Assembly (NCBI RefSeq): GCF_036099295.1
Contig: NZ_CP107976.1
Span: forward strand, 1,860,001 to 1,924,000
Direction of reading: 5' to 3'
Length of the DNA stretch: 64,000 nt
Source of the DNA: Streptomyces sp. NBC_00358
Lineage (GTDB): Bacteria > Actinomycetota > Actinomycetes > Streptomycetales > Streptomycetaceae
Notes under the pieces: generated by a model
The model's database searches: none
What the model saw: only the letters and a program-made list of their open reading frames with translations
What the model was told of the DNA's origin: nothing
Position numbers and translations under genes: made by a program
In this document: in pieces, positions 17,305 through 25,340 of the stretch
Layout of the letters: every line of letters starts with the position of its first letter
Position numbering within the stretch: the first letter of the stretch is position 1

Positions 17305-17835
17305 CTACAGTGTGATCCAGTAGCGGCGCTTGATGCCCTCGTCGGTGGTGCGGACGTCCTCCAGAACGCCGCCATTGCGCTCGATGGTGCGCGCCGATGC
17401 GACATTGTCGTCGTCGCATGTGATGAGGACGCGGCCCAGACCGAGCGCACGGGCTTCGGGGAGAACAGCCCCGAGAGCCCACGTGGCCAGGCCGCGCCTT
17501 CGGGCGGAGGGCCGGATGCTATATCCGATGTGCCCGCCGCTATGGAGCAGAAAGGCGTTCAGACGGTGCCGCAGATCGATGGCTCCCATATAGCTGTCGC
17601 CCTCCACGATCCACCAGTGGGTGGCGTGGACCCACCCATCGCTCAGGGCAACCGACCTGTCCGACTGCTGCTGCAGTCGCTCCACCCACGCCGAGAAGAC
17701 GGCGAGGTCGTCGAGGTCAGCCTCGGACATGAGGCCCAAGCCAGTACCGGCCTGGTGAGCGCCTGGAGACCACTCGTCACGCGCCGCGAGCCATGAGGGC
17801 TGAAGTCGACCGGTGGGTGGGATCAGTTCAGGCAT
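17305..17835 (-). CDS. GNAT-family N-acetyltransferase
   Basis: A 176-residue acetyltransferase. The acetyl-CoA motif A is visible as GHIGYSIRPSARRRGLATWA (RRRGLAT being the pyrophosphate loop), followed by ALGLGRVLITCDDDNVASAR and IERNGGVLED of motif B. It resembles the group of GNAT proteins that acetylate small amines. The ATG at 17835 was chosen from family length, since the open frame continues to 18276 through unrelated sequence. It is downstream of the IS5 remnant and convergent with it. Substrate unknown. Confidence 0.85.
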   Translation of the reverse strand: MPELIPPTGRLQPSWLAARDEWSPGAHQAGTGLGLMSEADLDDLAVFSAWVERLQQQSDRSVALSDGWVHATHWWIVEGDSYMGAIDLRHRLNAFLLHSGGHIGYSIRPSARRRGLATWALGAVLPEARALGLGRVLITCDDDNVASARTIERNGGVLEDVRTTDEGIKRRYWITL

Positions 17836-17951
17836 GCGGGCGACGATAACACTCACACACCCCATGTGATCAGGCATTTTATGCTGGACCGTGGCCCACG
17901 ACCGTGTCACACCCGATGGCGCATGATCATCGACAATCAAGATCCACTTTC

Positions 17952-18257
17952 GACATACGGCCTGGACTGCGGGGACCGCCCTGACCGGATACAAGGTCGA
18001 GGCCACCGACGGTGGCCTCGCGAGGTCGACCAGCACTCGGACGACATCGACTCCTCCCACCTTGCCACCGGCGTGTGGATCTTCGGCAAGCACGTTCTGC
18101 TGCCGGCCGGAACCATTCAGCGAGTCGGCCAACAAGCGGAGGTCTACGTCGCGCTCACCCAAAACGAGATCAAGGACTCCCCCGAGTTCACAACGTCGGC
18201 GACGCCGGCCACCACGATCAAGTCGGCAGCTACTACCAGAACCAGCGCAGCATCTGA
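17952..18257 (+). pseudogene. PRC-barrel domain protein, frameshifted
   Basis: Three frames together spell a PRC-barrel stress protein of a type common in Streptomyces: TALTGYKVEATDGGLA (17975 on), then EVDQHSDDIDSSHLATG followed by VWIFGKHVLLPAGTIQR and YVALTQNEIKDSPEF, then VGDAGHHDQVGSYYQNQ before the stop at 18257. Frame breaks fall near 18018 and 18188. The usual start region is missing and about three residues are lost before TGVWIF. With a missing start and two breaks this looks like true decay. Confidence 0.75.
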
Positions 18258-18320
18258 CGTCAGCACCCGTGCCCATGCGAAGGGGGCGGCGGGCGCGGGA
18301 AGTCCAGGGGTCCAGTCTCC

Positions 18321-18659
18321 TCAGGCTGCGGCCGTTGGATCCGCAGGCGGGGAGGCGCGGCGGTGTTCGGCGTTGATGCGCTGGGCTTCTTCGAGTTGGT
18401 CTTCGAGGATGATGATGCGGCAGGCGGCCTCGATGGGGGTGCCGTTGTCGACGAGTTCGCGGGCGCGGGCGGCGATGCGCAGTTGGTAGCGGGAGTAGCG
18501 GCGGTGGCCCCCCGCTGAGCGCAGCGGGGTGATGAGGCGGGCTTCGCCGAGGGCGCGCAGGAAGCCCTGGGTGGTGCCGAGCAACGCTGCGGCCCGGCCC
18601 ATGGTGTAGGCGGGGTAGTCGTCGTCGTCGAGCCGGCCGAACGAGTCGTCTGCTGTCAC
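18321..18659 (-). CDS. BldC-like MerR-type DNA-binding protein
   Basis: A 112-residue single-domain MerR-type protein. The winged helix-turn-helix is YTMGRAAALLGTTQGFLRAL, with RLITPLRSAGGHRRYSRYQL as wing, followed by a C-terminal helix (EAACRIIILEDQLEEAQRIN). Such short MerR proteins lack an effector domain. Family role: developmental or housekeeping transcription control. The start is GTG at 18659, with GAGAGG at good spacing; GTG at 18665 sits on the ribosome site. A perfect 13-bp hairpin lies in its leader. Fragments of a second copy occur at 6124-6288. Confidence 0.85.
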   Translation of the reverse strand: MTADDSFGRLDDDDYPAYTMGRAAALLGTTQGFLRALGEARLITPLRSAGGHRRYSRYQLRIAARARELVDNGTPIEAACRIIILEDQLEEAQRINAEHRRASPPADPTAAA

Positions 18660-18685
18660 TTGCACCTCTCCGAGAAACGGATGGA

Positions 18686-18716
18686 GGGGCCCTGGCGCTA
18701 TTCGCGCCAGGGCCCC
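18686..18716. promoter_or_regulatory. Hairpin in the leader of the BldC-like gene
   Basis: A perfect inverted repeat, GGGGCCCTGGCGC and its complement around a five-base TATTC loop, ending 27 bases upstream of the GTG start at 18659. It could be a terminator of incoming minus-strand transcription or an attenuator of this gene. Confidence 0.5.
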
Positions 18717-19541
18717 GAAGGAACTGCTACACCATCTGCCGGCCCTGGTACTGCGCCGGCCTCATGTTTCCGCACGCCCACCCGGGAGAGGGCGGGGAAT
18801 GCAGGGATCGCGGTTGCTCGACCGGAGACCACCTCACTATCGATGTCCTGCGGTACCCGGGCTCTGCCATTCCGCCCGGGCGATCCTGATGGCGCTCGGC
18901 CCCTCCGTTCTTTCCCTCTGGGATCAACTCACTGCTGGTACTGCTCTACCGCGTACTGCTGGTGATGCGACCTGCTCGGTGACCTGTCACAGCGCCACTC
19001 TCCGGCAGCCAGCCCCGTCGCCCGTCCTGCGTCTGCTCTGGCTTGGAACCCCACTGCCGAACCTCCCGGTGCGCGCGCCCGCAGCCGACGCCTTCACCGA
19101 GGAACCACTCACCGACTTCACTGCTGGGTCTTGCGAACTGCACTTACAGGTACTGCCACTGCATCAACTGCGGTCCTGCTCACGGCGGCCCCTGATCACT
19201 GCGAGCCACCCGGTCCGGTCGTCAGCCCCGTCGCCGTCCCGCAACAACCCTGGCTTCGGAACTCCACCACCGCACCGCCCTGCACATTCCAACTACCTGC
19301 ACTACTGCCTGGCAGTTCGTGTCTGCCGGGCCCTGCCGATCTCGGCTACGAGAGAAACCATAGCCAGACGATCTCCCAATGTCTACTCCAGCCAGCACAG
19401 ATTTTTACGTGTCCGGCGGAGAGCTAGTCGGACTCGAACAACGACGGCGGAAGGCCCCGGCCGGGTTGACCGGCTGCGCGCCAGGGCACAAGCACAGCGC
19501 ACACACCGGACATTGGACTCCACAGAGGCTTGGGGGAACTG
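18717..19541. other. Gene-free stretch enriched in ACTGC
   Basis: About 825 bases without a convincing gene. Thirteen ACTGC pentamers fall on the plus strand between 18723 and 19308, in clusters at 18931-18959 and 19120-19171. On the minus strand short frames end in Gln-Gln-stop or similar (for example QYAVEQYQQ), which might be coding relics. I recognise no protein. Confidence 0.4.
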
Positions 19542-19925
19542 ATGGTCACGATGAGCGCAGGACGTCACACCCGACCGTTCTGTGGCATCCATCGCCGGCG
19601 TACGCGAGAGCGCCCGGGCCCTTCTTGAGCGTCTCGGCCCGATCGCGCAGGACGCCGCCGACACCGTGGTCCTGGTCGTCTCCGAACTCGTCACCAACAC
19701 CCTGCGCCACGGCGGCGGCGCCTACACCCTGGACCTGGTCGCGCCCCGGACAGCATCGAGGTGGCCGTGCACGACCACTGCTCCCAGGCGCCCCGCATGC
19801 GCATCCCCGCTCTGAACAGCGCCGGAGGCTTCGGCCGGCCCATGGTCAACCACCTCGCCCACGCCACCGCCGTCACCCGCCACCCGTTGGGGAGCAAGAG
19901 CGTGAGCGTCCTCCTGCCGCGGTAG
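19542..19925 (+). pseudogene. ATP-binding (HATPase) regulatory protein, frameshifted
   Basis: A GHKL ATPase of the Streptomyces anti-sigma-like type, broken into three frames. The start MVTMSAGRHTRPF (ATG at 19542) is in frame one. ASIAGVRESARALLERLG and VVLVVSELVTNTLRHGGGAY (the N-box) are in frame two from 19585. PDSIEVAVHDHCSQAPRM and NSAGGFGRPMVNHLAHA (G-box) up to the stop at 19925 are in frame three. Breaks lie near 19580 and 19745, the latter equal to one missing base. Intact members are about 130 residues and are partner-switching kinases or ATP-binding sensors. Confidence 0.7.
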
Positions 19926-20164
19926 CGACCCGGCGTAAGCGTCGGGCGGCACTTCTGGCCGTTGCTGGGGAAAGTGACCGCAGTGGCAAAGTCCTGACGT
20001 CGCGTTGCCCGTCGTGCCAGCACCAGGTTCTTCGCCGGGACGGCATCTCGGCGAGGGCGGCCGGCCCTACGTCGAAACCCCGCATGCCGAATGGGTTAAC
20101 CTCGCTTCCGCTTTGACTCCTGAGGCCGGATGGCCGGGCAGCAGATCTACTGCGGAATTGCCTG
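19926..20164. other. Non-coding stretch upstream of the sigma gene
   Basis: No convincing gene. It leads into the putative sigma-factor promoter at 20165. Confidence 0.35.
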
Positions 20165-20189
20165 GCATGGATGCCTCAACTCCGGGTAC
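20165..20189 (+). promoter_or_regulatory. SigB-type autoregulatory promoter candidate
   Basis: GCAT, a 15-base spacer and GGGTAC match the Streptomyces SigB consensus GNNT-N14-16-GGGTAC/T. The -10 element ends 63 bases before the sigma-factor ATG, so the sigma factor may transcribe its own gene. The same spacing occurs upstream of the MarR gene at 6857. Confidence 0.5.
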
Positions 20190-20252
20190 GCCGTCTCTGG
20201 CCGCTCAGGAGCAGGCTGTATATGAGGATGGATCACGCAGGAGGGGACGAGC

Positions 20253-21092
20253 ATGACAGTGACCGAGACGGCAGGGGCGCGGACCGTTGTGCTGCCGGAG
20301 ATCAATGACCCGTCGCAGATCGCTCCGAAGGACGCCCGCGAGCTGTCGAGGCTGTTCTTCGACCAGCTCGCCGTGCTGGAAGAGGGCACGCCCGAGTACC
20401 AGTACGCGCGCAACACCCTCATCGAAATGAACATCACCCTCGTCCAGTTCGCGGCCTCGCGTTTCCGCAGCCGCGGCCAGGACGAGATGGAGGACATCGT
20501 CCAGGTCGGCACGATCGGCCTCATCAAGGCCATCGACCGTTTCGAGCTGTCCCGCGAGGTCGAGTTCACCTCCTTCGCCGTCCCCTACATCGTCGGCGAG
20601 ATCAAGCGCTTCTTCCGCGACACCACATGGGCCGTCCATGTCCCCCGCCGGCTGCAGGAAGCACGCGTGGCGCTCGCCAAGGCCACCGAGGAGCTGCGCA
20701 GCCGCCTCGGCCGCACCCCCAGCACGCGGGAACTGTCCGAGCTGATGTCTTTGTCGGAGGAAGAGGTCATCGAGGCCCGCAAGGCCTCCAACGGCTACAC
20801 CTCGGCCTCCCTCGATGCCGCCATCACCTCCAGCGAAGACGGCGAGGCCGCCCTCGCCGCCTTCATCGGCGTGGACGACACCGCCCTCGAACTAGTCGAA
20901 GACTTCAACGCCCTCGCCCCTCTGATCGCCCAGCTCGACGACCGCGAACGCCGCATCATCCACATGCGCTTCGTCGACGAACTCACCCAGGCCCAGATCG
21001 GCGAACACCTCGGCGTCTCCCAGATGCACGTCTCCCGCCTCCTCAACCGCACCCTCGCCAAGCTGCGGACAGGCATGCTCGCCACCAACTGA
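20253..21092 (+). CDS. SigB/SigF/SigG-type RNA polymerase sigma factor
   Basis: A 279-residue group 3 sigma factor. Region 2 is clear (RSRGQDEMEDIVQVGTIGLI, FTSFAVPYIVGEIKRFFRD), region 3 follows (VPRRLQEARVALAKATEEL, RLGRTPSTRELSELM), and region 4 ends with LTQAQIGEHLGVSQMHVSRL. Length and sequence fit the stress/sporulation sigma factors of Streptomyces controlled by RsbW-type kinases and STAS proteins. GGAGGGG precedes the ATG at 20253. The local PP2C and STAS genes are candidate regulators, though no intact anti-sigma kinase is in the window. The gene ends 15 bases before a truncated LacI gene. Confidence 0.93.
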   Translation: MTVTETAGARTVVLPEINDPSQIAPKDARELSRLFFDQLAVLEEGTPEYQYARNTLIEMNITLVQFAASRFRSRGQDEMEDIVQVGTIGLIKAIDRFELSREVEFTSFAVPYIVGEIKRFFRDTTWAVHVPRRLQEARVALAKATEELRSRLGRTPSTRELSELMSLSEEEVIEARKASNGYTSASLDAAITSSEDGEAALAAFIGVDDTALELVEDFNALAPLIAQLDDRERRIIHMRFVDELTQAQIGEHLGVSQMHVSRLLNRTLAKLRTGMLATN

Positions 21093-21107
21093 CCATCCCA
21101 GAGTCTC

Positions 21108-21417
21108 CGCCGGTGTTCAGCATGAGCAGCAGCGGGTCGTGCTTGGCGGCTGCCTCCTGCCCTCCTAGGATGATCCGGCCCGCGTGGGGGGTGGCGATCT
21201 GGTCACTGACGAAGCCGATGGTGCTCGACCGCTTCAGCCGCCGGCCACGGGCCAGTCCGTTGGGCGCGTACCCCAGTTGCCGGGCCGTCTCCAGAACGCG
21301 CTGCCGGGTCTCGGTGTTGACGCGCTTGCCCTCGACCTCGTTGAGGATGTGGGAGACGGTCGTGACCGAGACTCCGGCGGCTGCCGCCACGTCCCTTATC
21401 CCGATCCGCCTGCCCAA
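21108..21417 (-). pseudogene. LacI-family regulator, N-terminal fragment
   Basis: Encodes an intact LacI helix-turn-helix (IGIRDVAAAAGVSVTTVSHI) and the start of the sugar-binding domain (STIGFVSDQIATPHAGRIIL, then LLLMLNTGGD). After about 100 residues the homology stops at 21108, right beside the stop of the sigma gene, and the remaining two thirds are missing. The likely start is TTG at 21417. One residue seems lost in IATPHAG. It faces the fructan locus and may have been its original repressor. Confidence 0.8.
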
Positions 21418-21491
21418 GTGGTGCCCAATCGTTTCGGCAAGTGGGTACGGGATGAGACCACGCCCCCGTGGAGGCCTTTGTCGACGGTTCG

Positions 21492-21794
21492 TTACGGATT
21501 CGTGGCCAGCGGGTTCAGGAACGTCAGCGCGGAGGCGTCCTCTTCGATCAGCCGAACGAGGGCGGCGTTGAAAGGGCCGCCGTACGGGGCGTTCAGGTGC
21601 GCCTGGAAGGCGTCCTCGTCCCGGTACACCTCGAAGATCCAGAAGGCGCGCGGGGCGGCTGCCTTGGTGTAGACGTCGAAGGCGAGGTTGCCTTCTTCCT
21701 CGCGCACCTTCAGGGTGTAGTCGCCGATCAGACGGGCGACCTCGTCCTGTGCTCCCTCGCGGGCGGTGAACTCGGCGAGCAGGGTTTTCTTCAC
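21492..21794 (-). CDS. Antibiotic biosynthesis monooxygenase (ABM) domain protein
   Basis: A 100-residue ferredoxin-like fold protein of the ABM/YgiN family: MKKTLLAEFTAREGAQDEVA, then LKVREEEGNLAFDVYTKAA, AFWIFEVYRDEDAFQAHLNA, followed by FNAALVRLIEED. Members act as quinol monooxygenases or as small cofactor-free oxygenases; the aromatic and acidic residues typical of YgiN-type proteins are present. The start is GTG at 21794. It lies between a truncated LacI gene and the GH32 pseudogene, all on the minus strand, and may have been the distal gene of that unit. Confidence 0.82.
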   Translation of the reverse strand: MKKTLLAEFTAREGAQDEVARLIGDYTLKVREEEGNLAFDVYTKAAAPRAFWIFEVYRDEDAFQAHLNAPYGGPFNAALVRLIEEDASALTFLNPLATNP

Positions 21795-21837
21795 GGTCTC
21801 GTGTCCTTGTCAGTCGTGGGCGTCGCTTGTGTGCGGA

Positions 21838-22669
21838 GTCGAGGTGCCAGACGACGGCCTTGTCCAGCTTCACCGAGCCGTTCTCGGCCTTCAGCGCGGT
21901 CCGGACACCGGGGAAGGTGCTGCTGAAGTCCATGGCGCCGGAGTGGGTGCGGTCGACGTACACAGCTCCTGAGTCGTGATGTCGTAGCCGATGACGGTCT
22001 CCTCGCCATTCGCGCCGGTGCGCACCTTCAGACCGAAGCGTTCGGCGTCCTTGAGGGAGAGGGTCGCCTCGATGTCGAGAGCCTTGCCCTGCGCCGCGGG
22101 GCCGATCAGGGTCTTGGAGGCACTCTTGACGGTGACGCCGGACGCGGTCACCGCGTGCGGCTGCTACAGGGACCACACCCTGTTCACGGGCCGGCTGGTC
22201 AACAGGATGCTGCCGTCGACCGTACGCAGGGCATCTCCCCGAGGATGCTCTGCGCGCCGCGCCATGGTGACGTGGGGATGACCCCGCTGTAGTCCCAGCT
22301 GTTCATCCAGCCGATCATGTACCGCTTGCCGCCCGGCGCGTTCTCCCAGGACACCGCCGTGTAGTAGTCCTTGCCGTAGTCGGCCCAGTCGGCGCGCTGC
22401 ACGACGGACTTCGCGGCCGTGTCGGTGGCGGTGAACCGGTCGGCGAGGAGGTGGCCCCAGCCTGCGGTGTTGATGTCGACGATCTGGATCTGCGCCTCCT
22501 TGCCGGCGTAGGAGCGCATGTCGAAGGAGGCCCGGTCCAGGTCTCGCTGTTGGAGCTGGTGGCGCTGCGGACGACCTTGCCGTCGACGATCAAGTTGACG
22601 GACGTCTCCTGGGAGACGAGCTGGGCCTGGGTGCCCGAGAGCGTGCCGGGATACACGTCCAGAGCTCAT
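21838..22669 (-). pseudogene. GH32 fructanase (levanase/inulinase type), decayed
   Basis: Segments in different minus-strand frames belong to a Streptomyces GH32 beta-fructosidase: LVSQETSVNLIVDGKVVRSA, SFDMRSYAGKEAQIQIVDIN, then GWGHLLADRFTATDT, GKDYYTAVSWENAPGGKRY, MIGWMNSWDYSGVIPTSPW, then TVKSASKTLIGPAAQGKALD, ETVIGYDITTQEL and DRTHSGAMDFSSTFPGV. The N-terminal half with the WMNDPNG nucleophile is missing and several frame breaks occur (near 22230, 21965 and elsewhere), so it is inactive. Intact enzymes release fructose from levan or inulin, matching the fructokinase and importer beside it. Confidence 0.8.
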
Positions 22670-22780
22670 GGTGTCTCCTGTGCTGTGGCCGTCCACTGGG
22701 CGGAGCCTGCGGCTCGTGCGTGGACCGACCGAAACGTGACGCCCTGGTCGGCGTCGTCGTCCAGGCGGCCGAACCGGGGG

Positions 22781-22810
22781 TGTCATCGTTGACTTGTGTC
22801 ATCGTTGACA
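22781..22810. promoter_or_regulatory. Tandem LacI-type operators upstream of the GH32 relic
   Basis: Two copies of TGTCATCGTTGAC(A) spaced 16 bases apart. Each is a TGTCA-N4-TGACA near-palindrome (the first ends TGACT). The same pair, in inverted orientation, lies at 24023-24052 upstream of the kinase and importer genes. Confidence 0.75.
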
Positions 22811-22891
22811 TCAAGTGGCCCGATGATGTGCGGAATCCGGCAGACGCGTCAAGGGTTGCGGCGGAACTGCCCGCCGCGGCCCGCCCGCCCG

Positions 22892-23854
22892 TCAGGCGCC
22901 GCCGGCGGCCGCAAGCTGCGCCAACTGGTTCCGCCACGGCGGATTGGGTCCGGCGACCGAGCAGGTCAGGGCCGCGACCCGGGTGCCGAACCGGCAGGCT
23001 TCCGCGACCTCGTCGAGACCGAGATCGGCCAGCCGGCCACCGAGGAGTCCGCGGGCGCCGAGGTGGTGCAGCAGGCCGGCGGTGAAGGAGTCCCCCGCGC
23101 CGACCGTGTCGACGACCCGCGTGGCCACCGCGGGCACCCTTAGCCGTTCGCCGTCGAGCGAGGCCAGGGCGCCGCCGGCGCCGAGCGTGATCACGACGAG
23201 CCGTACCCCCGCCGCATGCCAGATGTCGCACGCCTGCTCGGGCGGAGTGCCCGGCAGGAGGAGTTCCAGGTCGTCCTCGCTCAGCCGCAGGATGTCGGCG
23301 AGAGCGCACCAATGCGCGAGCCGGGCGCGGTAGACCTCGGGGCGCACCAGCAGCGGCCGGACGTTGGGATCGATGCTGATGGTGGCCCGCGGAGCAGCAG
23401 CCGCCAGGAACTCCTCCACCGCCGCTCCGCCGGGCTCACGGACCAGCGCCAGCGACCCGGTGTGCACACAGGCTGTTTCGGACAGATCCACCCTTGCCAG
23501 TTCCCCTGGAGTCCACTGCCAGTCGGCCGTGTTCTGCGCGTGGAACGAGAACGCGGCCTGCCCGGTGGCGTCCAGCTCCGCCACGGCCAGCGTGCTGGGC
23601 TCGGCGGCGGCGACGGCGTACGACAGGTCGACGCCGGACGCCTCCAGGTGTGCGCGGAACAGGCGGCCGAACACATCGCCGGACAGGCGTGCGAGGAAGC
23701 GGGCCGGCGTGTCCAGCCGGGCCAGGGCCACCGCCGTATTCGCAGGTCCGCCGCCAGGCAGCACCCGCAGGGCGAGCTCGTTCGAGGCGTTTGCCGGTTC
23801 GGCGAAGGCGTCCGCGACGCACTCTCCCAGAACGGTGATCTGACGCGGGCTCAT
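22892..23854 (-). CDS. PfkB-family sugar kinase, probable fructokinase
   Basis: A 320-residue ribokinase-fold kinase. The N-terminal GGGPANTAVALARL sugar-binding loop, the central SIDPNVRPLL strand and the C-terminal DTVGAGDSFTAGLL motif (anion hole and catalytic aspartate) are all present. The ATG at 23854 follows GAGAGAG. It should phosphorylate fructose or a similar ketose after uptake. Operator pairs flank it on both sides: upstream it shares 24023-24052 with the divergent importer genes, and beyond its stop codon lies the pair at 22781-22810. The pathway role is inferred from GH32 and FrcBCA-type neighbours. Confidence 0.88.
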   Translation of the reverse strand: MSPRQITVLGECVADAFAEPANASNELALRVLPGGGPANTAVALARLDTPARFLARLSGDVFGRLFRAHLEASGVDLSYAVAAAEPSTLAVAELDATGQAAFSFHAQNTADWQWTPGELARVDLSETACVHTGSLALVREPGGAAVEEFLAAAAPRATISIDPNVRPLLVRPEVYRARLAHWCALADILRLSEDDLELLLPGTPPEQACDIWHAAGVRLVVITLGAGGALASLDGERLRVPAVATRVVDTVGAGDSFTAGLLHHLGARGLLGGRLADLGLDEVAEACRFGTRVAALTCSVAGPNPPWRNQLAQLAAAGGA

Positions 23855-24022
23855 GGGCTGCTCTCTCTCGGAAAGGCTCGGGAAGAACGGGCAAAGGGGC
23901 GGTACGGCGACACAGCCACTGACCGGCCGCGCGGAGCCGACGACTGGGGACGTTGCCAATTTGTGACGAGTGGAAGGCATTGACGTTGCCGGGATCCGGA
24001 GTCCATCATCCTGGCCAGGCAG

Positions 24023-24052
24023 TGTCAACGATGACATAAGTCAACGATGACA
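24023..24052. promoter_or_regulatory. Tandem LacI-type operators between kinase and importer
   Basis: TGTCAACGATGACA and, 16 bases on, AGTCAACGATGACA. Reverse-complemented, this block is nearly identical to 22781-22810, including a neighbouring run of G. It lies between the divergent kinase (start 23854) and the importer operon (start 24114). Confidence 0.8.
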
Positions 24053-24113
24053 CCCCGGGCGGCGCGCTCTGATCCCAACCCCCGTGCCGCCCGCTATTCC
24101 ACAGGAGTCGATC

Positions 24114-25130
24114 ATGTCTCGCACCACTCGCCTGTCCTCGTCCCTCCTCCGAGCCGCCGCGGTCACGGGCGTCGCGGCACTCACCCTGACGGCCTGCGGG
24201 TCCGGCTCCGGTTCGGGCTCCACGAGCTCCGGCTCGGGCAAGGTGAAAGTCGGTCTGATCACCAAGACCGACACCAACCCGTTCTTCGTGAAGATGAAGG
24301 AGGGCGCGGAGAGGGCCGCCAAGGAGAACGGTGCCCAACTGTCCACCGCCGCAGGCAAGTTCGACGGGGACAACGCCGGTCAGGTCACCGCCATCGAGAA
24401 CATGGTCGCCGCCGGGGTGAAGGGCATCCTGATCACCCCGAGCGACTCCAAGGCGATCGTGCCCGCGATCCAGAAGGCCCGTGCCAAGGGTGTTCTGGTC
24501 ATCGCGCTGGACACGCCGACCGAGCCGGAGAGCGCGGTCGACGCTCTCTTCGCCACCGACAACCTCAAGGCCGGCCAGCTGATCGGCGAGTACGCCAAGG
24601 CCGCCATGAAGGGCAAGACGGCGAAGATAGCCGCCCTCGACCTGGCGCCGGGCGTCTCCGTCGGCGTCCAGCGACACAACGGTTTCCTGAAGGGCTTCGG
24701 CGCCACCGACAAGGACGTCGTGTGCGCCCAGGACACCGGTGGCGACCAGGCCAAGGGTCAGACCGCGATGGAGAACTGCCTGCAGAAGTCACCCGACATC
24801 AACGTCGTGTACACCATCAACGAGCCGGCGGCCCTGGGCGCTTACACCGCGCTGAAGGCCAAGGGCCGGGAGAAGGACGTCCTGATCGTCTCTGTCGACG
24901 GCGGCTGCACCGGCACCCAGGCCGTCAAGGACGGCAAGATCGCCGCGACTTCGCAGCAGTACCCGCTGAAGATGGCCGCCGAGGGCGTCAAGGCAGTCGT
25001 GACGTACGCCAAGGACGGCAAGAAGGCATCCGGTTACACCGACACCGGCGTCACGCTGATCACCGACAAGGCGCAGGACGGGGTCACGTCGAAGGACACC
25101 GCCTATGGCCTGGAGAACTGCTGGGGCTAA
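24114..25130 (+). CDS. CUT2 sugar ABC transporter, substrate-binding lipoprotein (FrcB-like)
   Basis: A 338-residue exported binding protein. The lipobox LTAC lies near residue 22 followed by a serine/glycine linker. The mature part is a ribose-binding-type fold: [20 protein letters not shown], then [40 protein letters not shown] and [17 protein letters not shown]. The sequence is closest in style to fructose/ribose binders such as FrcB. AGGAG precedes the ATG at 24114. First gene of frcBCA-type operon; the ligand is inferred as fructose from neighbours. Confidence 0.9.
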   Translation: MSRTTRLSSSLLRAAAVTGVAALTLTACGSGSGSGSTSSGSGKVKVGLITKTDTNPFFVKMKEGAERAAKENGAQLSTAAGKFDGDNAGQVTAIENMVAAGVKGILITPSDSKAIVPAIQKARAKGVLVIALDTPTEPESAVDALFATDNLKAGQLIGEYAKAAMKGKTAKIAALDLAPGVSVGVQRHNGFLKGFGATDKDVVCAQDTGGDQAKGQTAMENCLQKSPDINVVYTINEPAALGAYTALKAKGREKDVLIVSVDGGCTGTQAVKDGKIAATSQQYPLKMAAEGVKAVVTYAKDGKKASGYTDTGVTLITDKAQDGVTSKDTAYGLENCWG

Positions 25131-25340
25131 ACCCCCCAGGGACTGTCGTCACCTTCCCGTCGTCCGCCCGAGGCAGGCGGGAAGCTGACAACAGCCCCAG
25201 GACCGTACGACACCGCCACTTCCCTCAGCGGGGCGGTCGGCCCAACTCCCCGACCAGGGACGGCCGCCCCCTTGTCCCGTCGGCGGGGCTTCTGCCCTCG
25301 TCCTCCGACAAGGACATCTGTCTTCCGACAAGGACTTCGC

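Noticed and set aside
18723..19308. ACTGC array considered as a CRISPR
   Set aside because: The unit is only five bases and spacing is irregular; no repeat/spacer structure and no cas genes.
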